A stretch of DNA of 64,000 bases from CBFHWU01 sp965659665 (GTDB taxonomy: Bacteria > Bacteroidota > Bacteroidia > Flavobacteriales > Flavobacteriaceae), in assembly GCA_965659665.1 (NCBI GenBank), contig CBFHWU010000009.1, forward strand, positions 5,999 through 69,998, in the 5' to 3' direction. Below are positions 36,933 to 45,425 of this stretch, piece by piece. Made by a program: the position numbers and the translations under genes. The notes beneath the pieces were generated by a model. It made no database searches, was not told the DNA's origin, and saw nothing but the letters and a program-made list of their open reading frames with translations. Position 1 is the stretch's first letter. Each line of letters starts with the position of its first letter.

Positions 36933-38144
36933 TTGAGACCAAAACAGTATAACGATCCAATTTACGGATTTATTTCAATTCCGACTCCTCTTATTTCTGA
37001 TTTGATTCAAGAACCTATTGTTCAGCGACTCAGAAGAATCAAACAAATGGGACTTTCTTATTTGGTGTTTCCTGGGGCACAGCACGATCGCTTTCAGCAT
37101 GCTTTGGGTGCTCTTCACCTTATGACCAAAGCCATACAAGTGTTAAGGTCTAAAAAAATTTTAATCTCTGATTCTGAAGCTGAAGCCGTGCAGATTGCGA
37201 TTTTACTCCATGATATTGGGCATGGTCCTTTTTCTCACGCTCTTGAAGGAGTGATTAGTGCACATCGTTCCCATGAGGAATTATCCATTATTTTAATGGA
37301 ATCTTTAAATGAAAAATATTTAGGAAAATTAAATTTAGCTATCCAAATGTTTAAAGATCAGTACACCCGCCCTTTTTTCTATCAGTTGATCGCCTCTCAA
37401 TTGGATATGGATCGCTTGGACTATCTCAAACGAGATAGTTTTTATACTGGAGTCCCTGAAGGAAACATAAATACAGAACGTATTTTGTCCATGTTGAATG
37501 TATCGGAAGATCGTTTAGGAATTGATCTAAAAGGAATTCACTCCGTTGAAAAGTTTCTTTTGGCCCGCCGACTTATGTATATGTCGGTATATTTGCACAA
37601 AACGAGTTATGCAGCCGAAGAAATTTTAATACGTATTTTCAAAAGAGCTCAGTTTTTACACCAAAAAGGGGTGCACGTTAATGGTAACAAAACACTTCAT
37701 TATTTTTTAAATAAAAATAGTGCCACTTTTTCAAGAGATTCAATTCAATATTATTGTGAACTCGATGACCATGATGTCATGTATTTACTTAAACAAGGAC
37801 AAGCACATTCAGATTTTATTTTTTCTTCTTTGTGTAAACAAATATTGAACCGAAAACTTCCTAAAATCGAAATAAGTAACTCCCCAGTTGATGAGTCAAA
37901 TGTAATGGATAAACAAAAAAGTATTTTGAATACTTACCCTGTTGATGTAAATGATGTTTCGTATTTTACTTTCCAAGGCAAAATAGAGATTAAAACCTAT
38001 AACCATTCTAAGCATCCTATTTTAATGCTAGATAAAAAAGGAAATTTCCTTGAAATTGATTCCGTTTCAGATCAATTTGATGCCGAAATGCTACGAAAAA
38101 CATCAATTAAATACTATTGGTGTTATCCTAAAACATTAGAATAA
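36933..38144 (+). CDS. HD-domain phosphohydrolase
   Basis: 403 residues from TTG 36933 (a TTG two codons upstream is equally possible). The start RPKQYNDPIYGFISIPTPLI and RLRRIKQMGLSYLVFPGAQHDRFQHALG (near 33-60) are typical of SAMHD1/dGTPase-like HD proteins; metal-binding HD is H93-D94 in ILLHDIGHGPFSHALE, with the distal ligand in LIASQLDMDRLDYLKRD. It probably hydrolyses deoxynucleoside triphosphates or another phosphoester. It leads the lpx gene run with a 22-base gap to lpxD. Confidence 0.88.
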   Translation: MRPKQYNDPIYGFISIPTPLISDLIQEPIVQRLRRIKQMGLSYLVFPGAQHDRFQHALGALHLMTKAIQVLRSKKILISDSEAEAVQIAILLHDIGHGPFSHALEGVISAHRSHEELSIILMESLNEKYLGKLNLAIQMFKDQYTRPFFYQLIASQLDMDRLDYLKRDSFYTGVPEGNINTERILSMLNVSEDRLGIDLKGIHSVEKFLLARRLMYMSVYLHKTSYAAEEILIRIFKRAQFLHQKGVHVNGNKTLHYFLNKNSATFSRDSIQYYCELDDHDVMYLLKQGQAHSDFIFSSLCKQILNRKLPKIEISNSPVDESNVMDKQKSILNTYPVDVNDVSYFTFQGKIEIKTYNHSKHPILMLDKKGNFLEIDSVSDQFDAEMLRKTSIKYYWCYPKTLE

Positions 38145-38166
38145 TATTTTTCCTATTTTTGCTTAA

Positions 38167-39195
38167 ATGGAATTTACAGCAAATCAGATCGCAGACATCG
38201 TTGGAGGTACAATTGAAGGAGATGAAAACATTAAAGTTTCTTCCCTTTCAAAAATTGAAGAAGGAATGCCTGGTTCACTTTCTTTTCTCTCAAATCCTAA
38301 ATACATTCCTTACATATACGAAACAAAATCTTCTATTACGCTGGTAAGCAATGCTTTTAAACCCGAAAGACCTTACACCACTACACTTTTGCGTGTTGAA
38401 GATCCATACAGTGCTTTTACCTCTTTGTTGGAATATTACAATAACTTAAAAAATAACAAAATTGGAATATCAAAACAAAGTATCATAAATGATAGTGTTA
38501 CCTACGGAGAAAATTTTTATTTAGGCTATTTTTCATCCATAGGGGAGAACTCAAATATTGGAAATGAGGTGAAAATCAATCCCAATGTTTTTATAGGTTC
38601 CAATGTAAAAATAGGTAATAATGTACTTATTTATTCTGGTTCCCATATTTTGGATGATACGGTCATTGGAAATAATTGTATTATTCACAGCCATGTGATT
38701 ATTGGAGGGGATGGGTTTGGCTTCAGTCCACAAAAAGATGGTTCATATGTGAAAATTCCCCAAACAGGTAATGTTATTATTGAAGATAATGTCGAAATCG
38801 GAGCAGGATCAACAATTGACAGAGCCACCCTAGGGTCAACATTAATTTGTAAAGGGGTTAAACTTGATAATCAAATCCAAATTGCCCACAATGTCGAAGT
38901 TGGTGAAAATACCGTTATTGCGGCCCAATCAGGGGTGGCAGGTTCAAGCAAAATTGGAAAAAACTGTCGTATTGGAGGACAAGTGGGGATTTCAGGACAT
39001 ATCGTTATTGGAGATAATGTAAGTATACAAGGACAAACAGGAGTGACCCGAAATTTAAAAAACGGAAAAGTAGTGATGGGATCACCCGCAATAGAATATA
39101 AAAACTATCAAAAATCTTACATCCATTTTAAGAACCTAGATCATCACATTAAGTCATTAGAATCACTAAAATCAACAACCCCTAACAATGAGTAA
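38167..39195 (+). CDS. lpxD: UDP-3-O-acylglucosamine N-acyltransferase
   Basis: 342 residues, the standard length. A small N-terminal uridine-binding domain (to about 105) is followed by a left-handed beta-helix of hexapeptide repeats (IGNEVKINPNVFIGSNVKIG and onward) and a C-terminal helix. The catalytic histidine sits in IQIAHNVEVG near 240. It adds the N-linked hydroxyacyl chain in lipid A synthesis. Overlaps lpxC by 8 bases. Confidence 0.95.
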   Translation: MEFTANQIADIVGGTIEGDENIKVSSLSKIEEGMPGSLSFLSNPKYIPYIYETKSSITLVSNAFKPERPYTTTLLRVEDPYSAFTSLLEYYNNLKNNKIGISKQSIINDSVTYGENFYLGYFSSIGENSNIGNEVKINPNVFIGSNVKIGNNVLIYSGSHILDDTVIGNNCIIHSHVIIGGDGFGFSPQKDGSYVKIPQTGNVIIEDNVEIGAGSTIDRATLGSTLICKGVKLDNQIQIAHNVEVGENTVIAAQSGVAGSSKIGKNCRIGGQVGISGHIVIGDNVSIQGQTGVTRNLKNGKVVMGSPAIEYKNYQKSYIHFKNLDHHIKSLESLKSTTPNNE

Positions 39196-40588
39196 ACAAA
39201 CAACCATATCAAAACCTGTATCTCTTTCAGGTGTTGGAATTCATACAGGTCAAAATGTCATGATGACTTTTAGACCTGCTCCAGCTAATCATGGATATGC
39301 ATTTTGTAGGACTGATTTAGAGGGAAAGCCTATTATCGAAGCAAATGTACAATATGTGTTAAATACACAGAGGGGAACTAATCTCCAAAAAAATGGAGTC
39401 AAAATACAAACTTCAGAACATGTGCTTGCTGCTTTAGTTGGCTTAGAAATTGACAATGTATTAATTGAACTAAATGCCTCAGAACCCCCTATAATGGATG
39501 GATCCTCTAAATATTTTGTAGAAGCTTTGTCCAGTGCAGGAATTGAAGTATTAGAGGTTGAACGCAACGAATACGTGGTCAAAGAAGTCATCACTTATCT
39601 CGATGAAAAATCCGGAAGTGAAATTACAGTTTTGCCCTCAGAAAACTATCAAATCACCACAATGGTCGATTTTGGAACTAGAGTTTTGGGAACACAAAAC
39701 GCCTCCCTGAACGACATCAGTCAGTTTAAATCTGAATTTGCAAATGCTCGAACCTTTAGTTTTTTACATGAACTTGAAACACTGTTGGTAAATGGGCTAA
39801 TCAAAGGCGGAGATCTTAATAATGCTATTGTATACGTCGATAAAGAATTGTCCAACGATACCATGAAAAAACTTCAAAAAGCTTTTGGTAAACAAGATAT
39901 TTCCGTTAAACCTAATGGTATTTTAGATAATCTAAACTTGCATTATCCCAATGAGGCTGCACGTCACAAACTTCTCGATATAATTGGAGATTTAGCTCTT
40001 ATAGGAACACGAATTCGAGGGAAGGTAATTGCCAATAAACCTGGTCATTTTGTCAATACTCAGTTTGCAAAAAAAATGGCAAATATCATCAAACTTGAAA
40101 AAAGAAATCGAATTCCAGAGTTTGATCTTCATGCCACTCCAGTTATGGATGTAAATCAGATCATGAAAATTCTTCCTCATCGTTCTCCTTTTTTGTTAGT
40201 AGATAAAATATTAGAAATCAGTAATAGACATGTCGTGGGGATGAAAAGTATAACGATGAATGAACCCTATTTTTCAGGCCATTTCCCTGGCCAACCAGTT
40301 ATGCCTGGAGTCCTTCAAATTGAAGCCATGGCTCAAGCTGGAGGAGTTTTGGTTTTAAATACTGTTCCAGATCCTGAGAATTATCTTACCTTTTTTATGA
40401 AAATCGAAAATGCAAAATTCAAACATCCTGTTGTTCCTGGTGATACCCTTGTATTTAAGATGGAACTCATCTCCGCCATAAGAAGAGGAATTTGTCATAT
40501 GCAAGCTTATGCCTATGCCCAAGGTCGTCTGGTTTCTGAAGCAGAAATGATGGCGCAGATTGTTCACAAAAAAGACGTTAAATTATGA
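39188..40588 (+). CDS. lpxC/fabZ: Bifunctional LpxC deacetylase / FabZ dehydratase
   Basis: 466 residues, a fusion known from Bacteroidota. The LpxC part (about 1-305) has SGVGIHTGQNV, zinc ligand H78 in TSEHVLAALVG and the distal GDLALIGTRIRG; it removes the acetyl group of UDP-3-O-acyl-GlcNAc, the committed lipid A step. The FabZ part (from about 315) has ILPHRSPFLLVDKI and GHFPGQPVMPGVLQIEAMAQ with the catalytic H and E; it dehydrates 3-hydroxyacyl-ACP. Joining the two puts lipid A and fatty-acid flux under one gene. Confidence 0.96.
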   Translation: MSKQTTISKPVSLSGVGIHTGQNVMMTFRPAPANHGYAFCRTDLEGKPIIEANVQYVLNTQRGTNLQKNGVKIQTSEHVLAALVGLEIDNVLIELNASEPPIMDGSSKYFVEALSSAGIEVLEVERNEYVVKEVITYLDEKSGSEITVLPSENYQITTMVDFGTRVLGTQNASLNDISQFKSEFANARTFSFLHELETLLVNGLIKGGDLNNAIVYVDKELSNDTMKKLQKAFGKQDISVKPNGILDNLNLHYPNEAARHKLLDIIGDLALIGTRIRGKVIANKPGHFVNTQFAKKMANIIKLEKRNRIPEFDLHATPVMDVNQIMKILPHRSPFLLVDKILEISNRHVVGMKSITMNEPYFSGHFPGQPVMPGVLQIEAMAQAGGVLVLNTVPDPENYLTFFMKIENAKFKHPVVPGDTLVFKMELISAIRRGICHMQAYAYAQGRLVSEAEMMAQIVHKKDVKL

Positions 40589-41367
40589 ATCAGCCATTGG
40601 CTTATGTACATCCAGGTGCAAAAATCGCTAAAAATGTAGTTATTGAACCCTTTTCAACCATTGATAATAATGTTGTGATTGGAGAAGGTACTTGGATTGG
40701 TTCCAATGTCACTATTATGGATGGTGCACGAATTGGGAAAAACTGTTATATATTTCCAGGATCTGTAATCTCTGCGGTTCCACAGGATTTAAAGTTTGAT
40801 GGAGAAGATACCACCGCCGAAATTGGTGATAATACGACGATTCGTGAATGCGTTACCATCAACCGTGCCACATCATCAAGAGGGGTCACCAAAATTGGTC
40901 AAAATTGTTTGATTATGGCTTACTCTCATATTGCGCATGATTGTTTTGTGGGAAATTATTGTATTTTTTCAAATAATAGCACACTCGCAGGGCATATATC
41001 TATCGGAGATTATGTAATTTTGGCAGGAATGACTGCTGTTCATCAGTTTTGCTCAATTGGAAGACATGCTTTTGTAGCAGGTGGTTCCTTGGTCCGTAAA
41101 GATATCCCTCCTTTTGTAAAAGCTGCCCGTGAACCTATTTCCTACGTGGGAATAAACTCAGTGGGACTTCGAAGAAGAGGTTTTGAATCTGAAAAAATTA
41201 AAGAAATACAAAACATTTATCGAATTCTCTATCAAAGGAATTACAATAACTCTCAAGCCACTCAAATTATTGAGGGAGAAATGACTGCCTCTCCTGAGCG
41301 TGATGAAATTTTGCAGTTTATTAAAGATTCTCAACGTGGAATTATGAAAGGATATATTCAAAACTAA
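40585..41367 (+). CDS. lpxA: UDP-N-acetylglucosamine O-acyltransferase
   Basis: 260 residues, typical for LpxA. Hexapeptide left-handed beta-helix from residue 6 to about 190 with catalytic histidine in MAYSHIAHDCFVGN near 118-125, and the C-terminal helical domain (RGFESEKIKEIQNIYRIL). Start overlaps the lpxC/fabZ stop by 4 bases. It performs the first acylation of lipid A synthesis. Confidence 0.96.
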   Translation: MNQPLAYVHPGAKIAKNVVIEPFSTIDNNVVIGEGTWIGSNVTIMDGARIGKNCYIFPGSVISAVPQDLKFDGEDTTAEIGDNTTIRECVTINRATSSRGVTKIGQNCLIMAYSHIAHDCFVGNYCIFSNNSTLAGHISIGDYVILAGMTAVHQFCSIGRHAFVAGGSLVRKDIPPFVKAAREPISYVGINSVGLRRRGFESEKIKEIQNIYRILYQRNYNNSQATQIIEGEMTASPERDEILQFIKDSQRGIMKGYIQN

Positions 41368-41369
41368 TT

Positions 41370-41936
41370 ATGGCATCAACATCTGACATCCGAAAGGGAC
41401 TCTGCATCCGTTACAGCAATGATATTTATAAAATCGTAAACTTTTTACACGTTAAACCTGGAAAAGGACCTGCTTTTGTCCGAACTAAGCTCAAAAGTGT
41501 GACCAGTGGTAAAGTGATCGATAATACTTTTTCTGCAGGGCACAAAATTGACGAAGTACGTGTTGAAACCAGAAAATACCAATATTTATACAGCGATGGA
41601 GAAACCTACCATTTTATGAATTCTGAAGACTACAGTCAAATTGAACTTCAAAAAAGTATCTTGGATCATCCTGAATTAATGAAAGAAGGCGAAATGGTAA
41701 CCGTCATGACCAATACAGATGATGGAGTGCCATTGAGTGTAGATCTTCCTGCTAGTGTTGCTTTGGAAGTCACTCATACTGAACCTGGTGTTAAAGGAAA
41801 TACAGCAACTAATGCCACTAAATCTGCAACTGTCGAAACTGGTGCCTCAATCAATGTTCCTTTGTTTATTAATGAAGGAGATAAAATAAAGGTTGATACC
41901 GAAAAAGGAACTTATATCGAAAGAATTAAATTATAA
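41370..41936 (+). CDS. efp: Elongation factor P
   Basis: 188 residues, three OB-like domains. The loop LHVKPGKGPAFVRTKLKSV carries the lysine at the tip (K32 region) that contacts the P-site tRNA acceptor end; VDLPASVALEVTHTEPGVKGNTAT is the signature of domains 2-3. It rescues ribosomes stalled at polyproline. It is 2 bases after lpxA and 2 bases before sucD. Confidence 0.97.
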   Translation: MASTSDIRKGLCIRYSNDIYKIVNFLHVKPGKGPAFVRTKLKSVTSGKVIDNTFSAGHKIDEVRVETRKYQYLYSDGETYHFMNSEDYSQIELQKSILDHPELMKEGEMVTVMTNTDDGVPLSVDLPASVALEVTHTEPGVKGNTATNATKSATVETGASINVPLFINEGDKIKVDTEKGTYIERIKL

Positions 41937-41938
41937 TA

Positions 41939-42811
41939 ATGAGTGTACTGGTAAATAAAAATTCAAAAATTATCGTTCAAGGTTTTACAGGTAGTGAAGG
42001 TACTTTTCACGCCGAACAGATGATTGCCTACGGAACAAACATCGTAGGTGGAGTTACGCCTGGAAAAGGAGGAAAGCAACATTTAAACAAACCTGTTTTT
42101 AACACTGTTGAAGATGCCGTAAAAAAAGTAGGCGCGGACACGAGTATATTATTTGTTCCCCCTGCCTTTGCAGCCGATGCCATTATGGAAGCTGCTGATG
42201 CGGGAATTAAAGTAATTATCACTATCACGGAGGGTATCCCTGTTGCTGATATGACCAAAGTTAGCGCTTATATCAAAAATAAAGCCTGTAGGTTGATAGG
42301 ACCCAACTGTCCTGGTGTGATTACACCAGAAGAAGCTAAAGTAGGTATTATGCCTGGTTTTGTATTTAAAAAAGGTAATATTGGCATCGTATCTAAGTCG
42401 GGAACTCTTACCTATGAAGCTGCTGACCAAGTCGTCAAACAAGGCTTCGGAATTACAACTGCCATTGGAATTGGTGGGGATCCAATCATTGGAACAACTA
42501 CAAAAGATGCTGTTCAGCTACTTATGGAAGATGCTGAAACCGAATGCATCGTGATGATTGGTGAGATTGGAGGACAACTTGAAGCTGACGCTGCTCAATG
42601 GGTAAAAGCACAGGGAAACCCCAAACCAGTTGTAGGTTTTATTGCAGGAGAAACGGCTCCTAAAGGTCGAACCATGGGACACGCTGGTGCTATTGTTGGT
42701 GGTGCTGATGATACTGCCGAAGCAAAAAAACGTATATTGAGGGACTGTGGAATTTATGTAGTAGACTCTCCAGCAGAAATAGGGAAAAAAGTTGCAGAAG
42801 CCCTAGCATAA
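41939..42811 (+). CDS. sucD: Succinate-CoA ligase subunit alpha
   Basis: 290 residues. CoA-binding Rossmann domain with QGFTGSEGTFHAEQM near 15-29 and GGVTPGKGG; ligase domain with GPNCPGVITP near 122 and the phosphohistidine at H248 in MGHAGAIVGG. It is the TCA-cycle subunit that forms succinyl-phosphate. The beta subunit is not in this window. Confidence 0.96.
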   Translation: MSVLVNKNSKIIVQGFTGSEGTFHAEQMIAYGTNIVGGVTPGKGGKQHLNKPVFNTVEDAVKKVGADTSILFVPPAFAADAIMEAADAGIKVIITITEGIPVADMTKVSAYIKNKACRLIGPNCPGVITPEEAKVGIMPGFVFKKGNIGIVSKSGTLTYEAADQVVKQGFGITTAIGIGGDPIIGTTTKDAVQLLMEDAETECIVMIGEIGGQLEADAAQWVKAQGNPKPVVGFIAGETAPKGRTMGHAGAIVGGADDTAEAKKRILRDCGIYVVDSPAEIGKKVAEALA

Positions 42812-42820
42812 TAATTACCT

Positions 42821-43567
42821 ATGAAGTTACTTGAAGGAAAAACAGCAATTATCACTGGGGCTAGTCGTGGAATTGGGAAAGGAATAGCCCTTGTCTTTGC
42901 ACAACACGGAGCACATGTCGCTTTTACATACAGTTCATCTATTAAAGCAGCAAATGTTTTAGAGTCTGAATTATCGGCATTAGGAATAAAAGCTAAAGGC
43001 TATCAGTCGAACGCTGCCGACTTTAATGCTGCACAACAATTAGTTGATCAGGTATTAAAAGATTTTGAACATATTGATATCCTGGTTAATAACGCAGGTA
43101 TTACCAAAGACAATTTGTTAATGCGTATTACTGAGAACGATTTTGATCAAGTGATTGAAATCAATCTTAAATCTGTATTTAACATGACTAAAGCGGTTCA
43201 ACGAACTATGCTTAAACAACGGCATGGAAGTATTATTAATATGAGCTCGGTTGTTGGAGTAAAAGGTAATGCTGGTCAATCAAATTACGCCGCATCTAAA
43301 GCAGGTATTATTGGTTTTTCAAAATCTATTGCTTTGGAATTAGGTTCAAGAAATATTCGTTCTAATGTTATTGCACCAGGTTTTATCGAAACAGAGATGA
43401 CAGATAAATTACCTGACGATATAGTTGCAGAATGGCGAGCAGGAATTCCTTTGAAGCGTGGAGGTTCTGTTCAAGATGTGGCTCATGCCTGTTTATTTTT
43501 AGCTTCGGACATGTCCAGTTACGTCACTGGTCAAGTTCTTCATATAGATGGCGGAATGTTAACTTAA
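42821..43567 (+). CDS. fabG: 3-oxoacyl-ACP reductase
   Basis: 248 residues, classical short-chain dehydrogenase. NADPH loop TGASRGIGKG at 12-21, NNAG near 90, catalytic Y156 and K160 in YAASKAG, and FIETEMTDKLPD near 190, the FabG signature. It reduces 3-oxoacyl-ACP in fatty-acid elongation, which fits the nearby fabZ and lpx genes. Confidence 0.93.
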   Translation: MKLLEGKTAIITGASRGIGKGIALVFAQHGAHVAFTYSSSIKAANVLESELSALGIKAKGYQSNAADFNAAQQLVDQVLKDFEHIDILVNNAGITKDNLLMRITENDFDQVIEINLKSVFNMTKAVQRTMLKQRHGSIINMSSVVGVKGNAGQSNYAASKAGIIGFSKSIALELGSRNIRSNVIAPGFIETEMTDKLPDDIVAEWRAGIPLKRGGSVQDVAHACLFLASDMSSYVTGQVLHIDGGMLT

Positions 43568-43578
43568 ATTTTATAAAA

Positions 43579-44397
43579 ATGAATAATTTACCAAAAATTG
43601 GATTACCCATAGTAGTGATAGCACTTCTTGCGGTGATTATGATTGCCCGAACAGCAGTGAATATTGGATACGGTGAAGCTGGTGTGGTTTGGAAGCGCTT
43701 TGGCGGGGGTACAGTAACAGATAAACCTGCTCTTGGTGAGGGGTTTCACATTGTTGCCCCTTGGAATAAAGTGTATGTATATGACATCAAACAGCAAGAA
43801 GAATTTGAAAGCGGTATGCGCGTTCTTTCTTCTAATGGTTTAGAAATTTCGTTGGACGTATCGGTTTTATATCAACCAAAAATTGATGAGCTCGGACTGC
43901 TCCACAAAACTAAAGGGGAAAACTACCTCAATGTGGTTATTGTACCCGAGATACGTGCAGTTGCGCGATCAGTCATTGGTCGTTATACTCCCGAGCAACT
44001 TTATTCTACTAAGCGTGATGCGATTCAGAATGAAATTTATGAAGAAACCAGAGCGAAAGTAAATGAACAACACGTTCAAATCAACTCTGTATTGGTTCGT
44101 GATGTTACGCTTCCTTCATCAATTAAGGAAGCGATTCAACGTAAATTGACCCAAGAGCAAGAGGCATTGGAATATGAATTCCGATTGGTTAAAGCCCTTC
44201 AAGAAGCTGAAAAAGTACGTATTGAAGCGGAGGGGAAAGCAACAGCTAATAAAATCTTAAACGCTTCTTTAACTCGAAATATTTTATTGGAAAAAGGAAT
44301 TGAAGCCACGCTACAATTATCTGAATCTCCCAATACCAAAGTGATTGTCATTGGTGGAGGTGAAGATGGATTGCCAATAATTTTAGGAAACAATTAG
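43579..44397 (+). CDS. Prohibitin-family SPFH membrane protein
   Basis: 272 residues from ATG 43579; a longer frame beginning inside fabG is not used. One N-terminal transmembrane segment (IGLPIVVIALLAVIMIA), an SPFH/band-7 domain (AVNIGYGEAGVVWKRFGGG, ISLDVSVLYQPKIDEL, RAVARSVIGRYTPEQLYS) and a coiled coil from about 190. Prohibitin homologues form membrane rings near proteases and lipid microdomains. Last gene of the lpx run; the his leader follows. Confidence 0.92.
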   Translation: MNNLPKIGLPIVVIALLAVIMIARTAVNIGYGEAGVVWKRFGGGTVTDKPALGEGFHIVAPWNKVYVYDIKQQEEFESGMRVLSSNGLEISLDVSVLYQPKIDELGLLHKTKGENYLNVVIVPEIRAVARSVIGRYTPEQLYSTKRDAIQNEIYEETRAKVNEQHVQINSVLVRDVTLPSSIKEAIQRKLTQEQEALEYEFRLVKALQEAEKVRIEAEGKATANKILNASLTRNILLEKGIEATLQLSESPNTKVIVIGGGEDGLPIILGNN

Positions 44398-44434
44398 TGT
44401 GTAATTCAAAAAATAAGCAGATATTTGTACCGTA

Positions 44435-44488
44435 ATGAAAGCAAATACACATTTACATCATCCATTATTTTTCGCTCAAGCGAGGTAG
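44435..44488 (+). CDS. hisL: Histidine operon leader peptide
   Basis: A 17-codon frame begins with ATG 44435 and ends with TAG 44486, reading MKANTHLHHPLFFAQAR. It holds three histidine codons in four positions plus another two residues away (THLHHP), directly before a hairpin-forming region and a strong terminator ahead of hisG. This is the layout of a his attenuator: when histidyl-tRNA is scarce the ribosome stalls on the His codons and the terminator does not form. No ordinary gene fits here. Ribosome stalling is inferred, not shown. Confidence 0.8.
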   Translation: MKANTHLHHPLFFAQAR

Positions 44489-44511
44489 TTGGATTGTGTT
44501 CACATACCACG

Positions 44512-44545
44512 AAACCCGTTTGATGACTCAAACGGGTTTTTTTTT
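44512..44545 (+). terminator. Histidine operon attenuator terminator
   Basis: A perfect 12-bp stem, AAACCCGTTTGA (44512-44523) and TCAAACGGGTTT (44528-44539), with a 4-base loop and nine thymines to 44545, forms a strong intrinsic terminator 20 bases before hisG. Upstream, CGCT-CA-AGCG at the end of the leader peptide gene and GGTA/TACC and TGTG/CACA pairs at 44484-44510 can form competing pause or antiterminator structures. Confidence 0.85.
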
Positions 44546-44564
44546 GTTACAAGAATAAAATATT

Positions 44565-45425
44565 ATGAAAAAAAAGTTACAAATTGCTATTCAAAAGTCG
44601 GGAAGACTTAACCAAGATTCACTTCAATTGTTGAAAGATTGTGGCATTTCGGTTGATAATGGTAAAGACCAACTTAAGGCCTCAGCGCGTAACTTTCCTA
44701 TAGATGTTTTATATCTTCGTAATGGAGATATTCCACAGTACCTCAGAGATGGGGTGGTTGATATTGCTATTATAGGGGAAAATTTATTGGTAGAGAAAGG
44801 GGAAGGAATTGATATTATCGAGAAATTAAACTTTTCAAAATGCAAGGTATCCCTAGCGATTCCCAAAGAAGTTCATTACTCAAGTATTCATGAATTAGAA
44901 GGAAAGAGGATTGCAACATCTTACCCTAACACAGTAAAAAAATTCCTTGCCAAAAAAGGGATACAGGCTGAATTGCATATTATTAATGGTTCGGTCGAAA
45001 TTGCTCCCAATATTGGATTGTCGGATGCGATATGTGATATTGTTTCTAGTGGGTCAACTCTATTTAAAAATAATTTAAAAGAAGTTGAAGTTTTATTTAA
45101 TTCGCAAGCTGTATTGGCTTCTAACCCTAATATGGAAGAGGACAAAAAGCAACTCCTCAAGAAGTTATGTTTCCGAATAAAGTCAGTTTTAAAGGGACGT
45201 AAATCCAAATATATCCTGATGAATGTGCCTAACGAAAAGATTGATATTGTGTCTAATATTCTTCCTGTTCTAAAAAGCCCTACGGTGATGCCTCTTGCTC
45301 AACAGGGTTGGAGCTCATTACATTCTGTGATTGAAGAAGCAACTTTTTGGGAGGTGATTGATGAACTAAAAGCGGCAGGAGCACAAGGAATTTTAATTTG
45401 TCCTATCGAAAAAATGGTGCTATAA
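44565..45425 (+). CDS. hisG: ATP phosphoribosyltransferase, long form
   Basis: 286 residues with the C-terminal ACT-like histidine-binding domain (about 210-286) of the long form, so it does not need HisZ. Catalytic segment QKSGRLNQDSLQLLKDCG at 9-26 and the PRPP-binding stretch SDAICDIVSSGSTLFKNNL near 150. First enzyme of histidine synthesis, feedback-inhibited. Stop shares its last base with the hisD start. Confidence 0.95.
   Translation: MKKKLQIAIQKSGRLNQDSLQLLKDCGISVDNGKDQLKASARNFPIDVLYLRNGDIPQYLRDGVVDIAIIGENLLVEKGEGIDIIEKLNFSKCKVSLAIPKEVHYSSIHELEGKRIATSYPNTVKKFLAKKGIQAELHIINGSVEIAPNIGLSDAICDIVSSGSTLFKNNLKEVEVLFNSQAVLASNPNMEEDKKQLLKKLCFRIKSVLKGRKSKYILMNVPNEKIDIVSNILPVLKSPTVMPLAQQGWSSLHSVIEEATFWEVIDELKAAGAQGILICPIEKMVL

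Noticed and set aside
43432..43578. Longer prohibitin frame beginning inside fabG
   Set aside because: The added residues are an out-of-frame translation of fabG; the ATG at 43579 begins the signal anchor.
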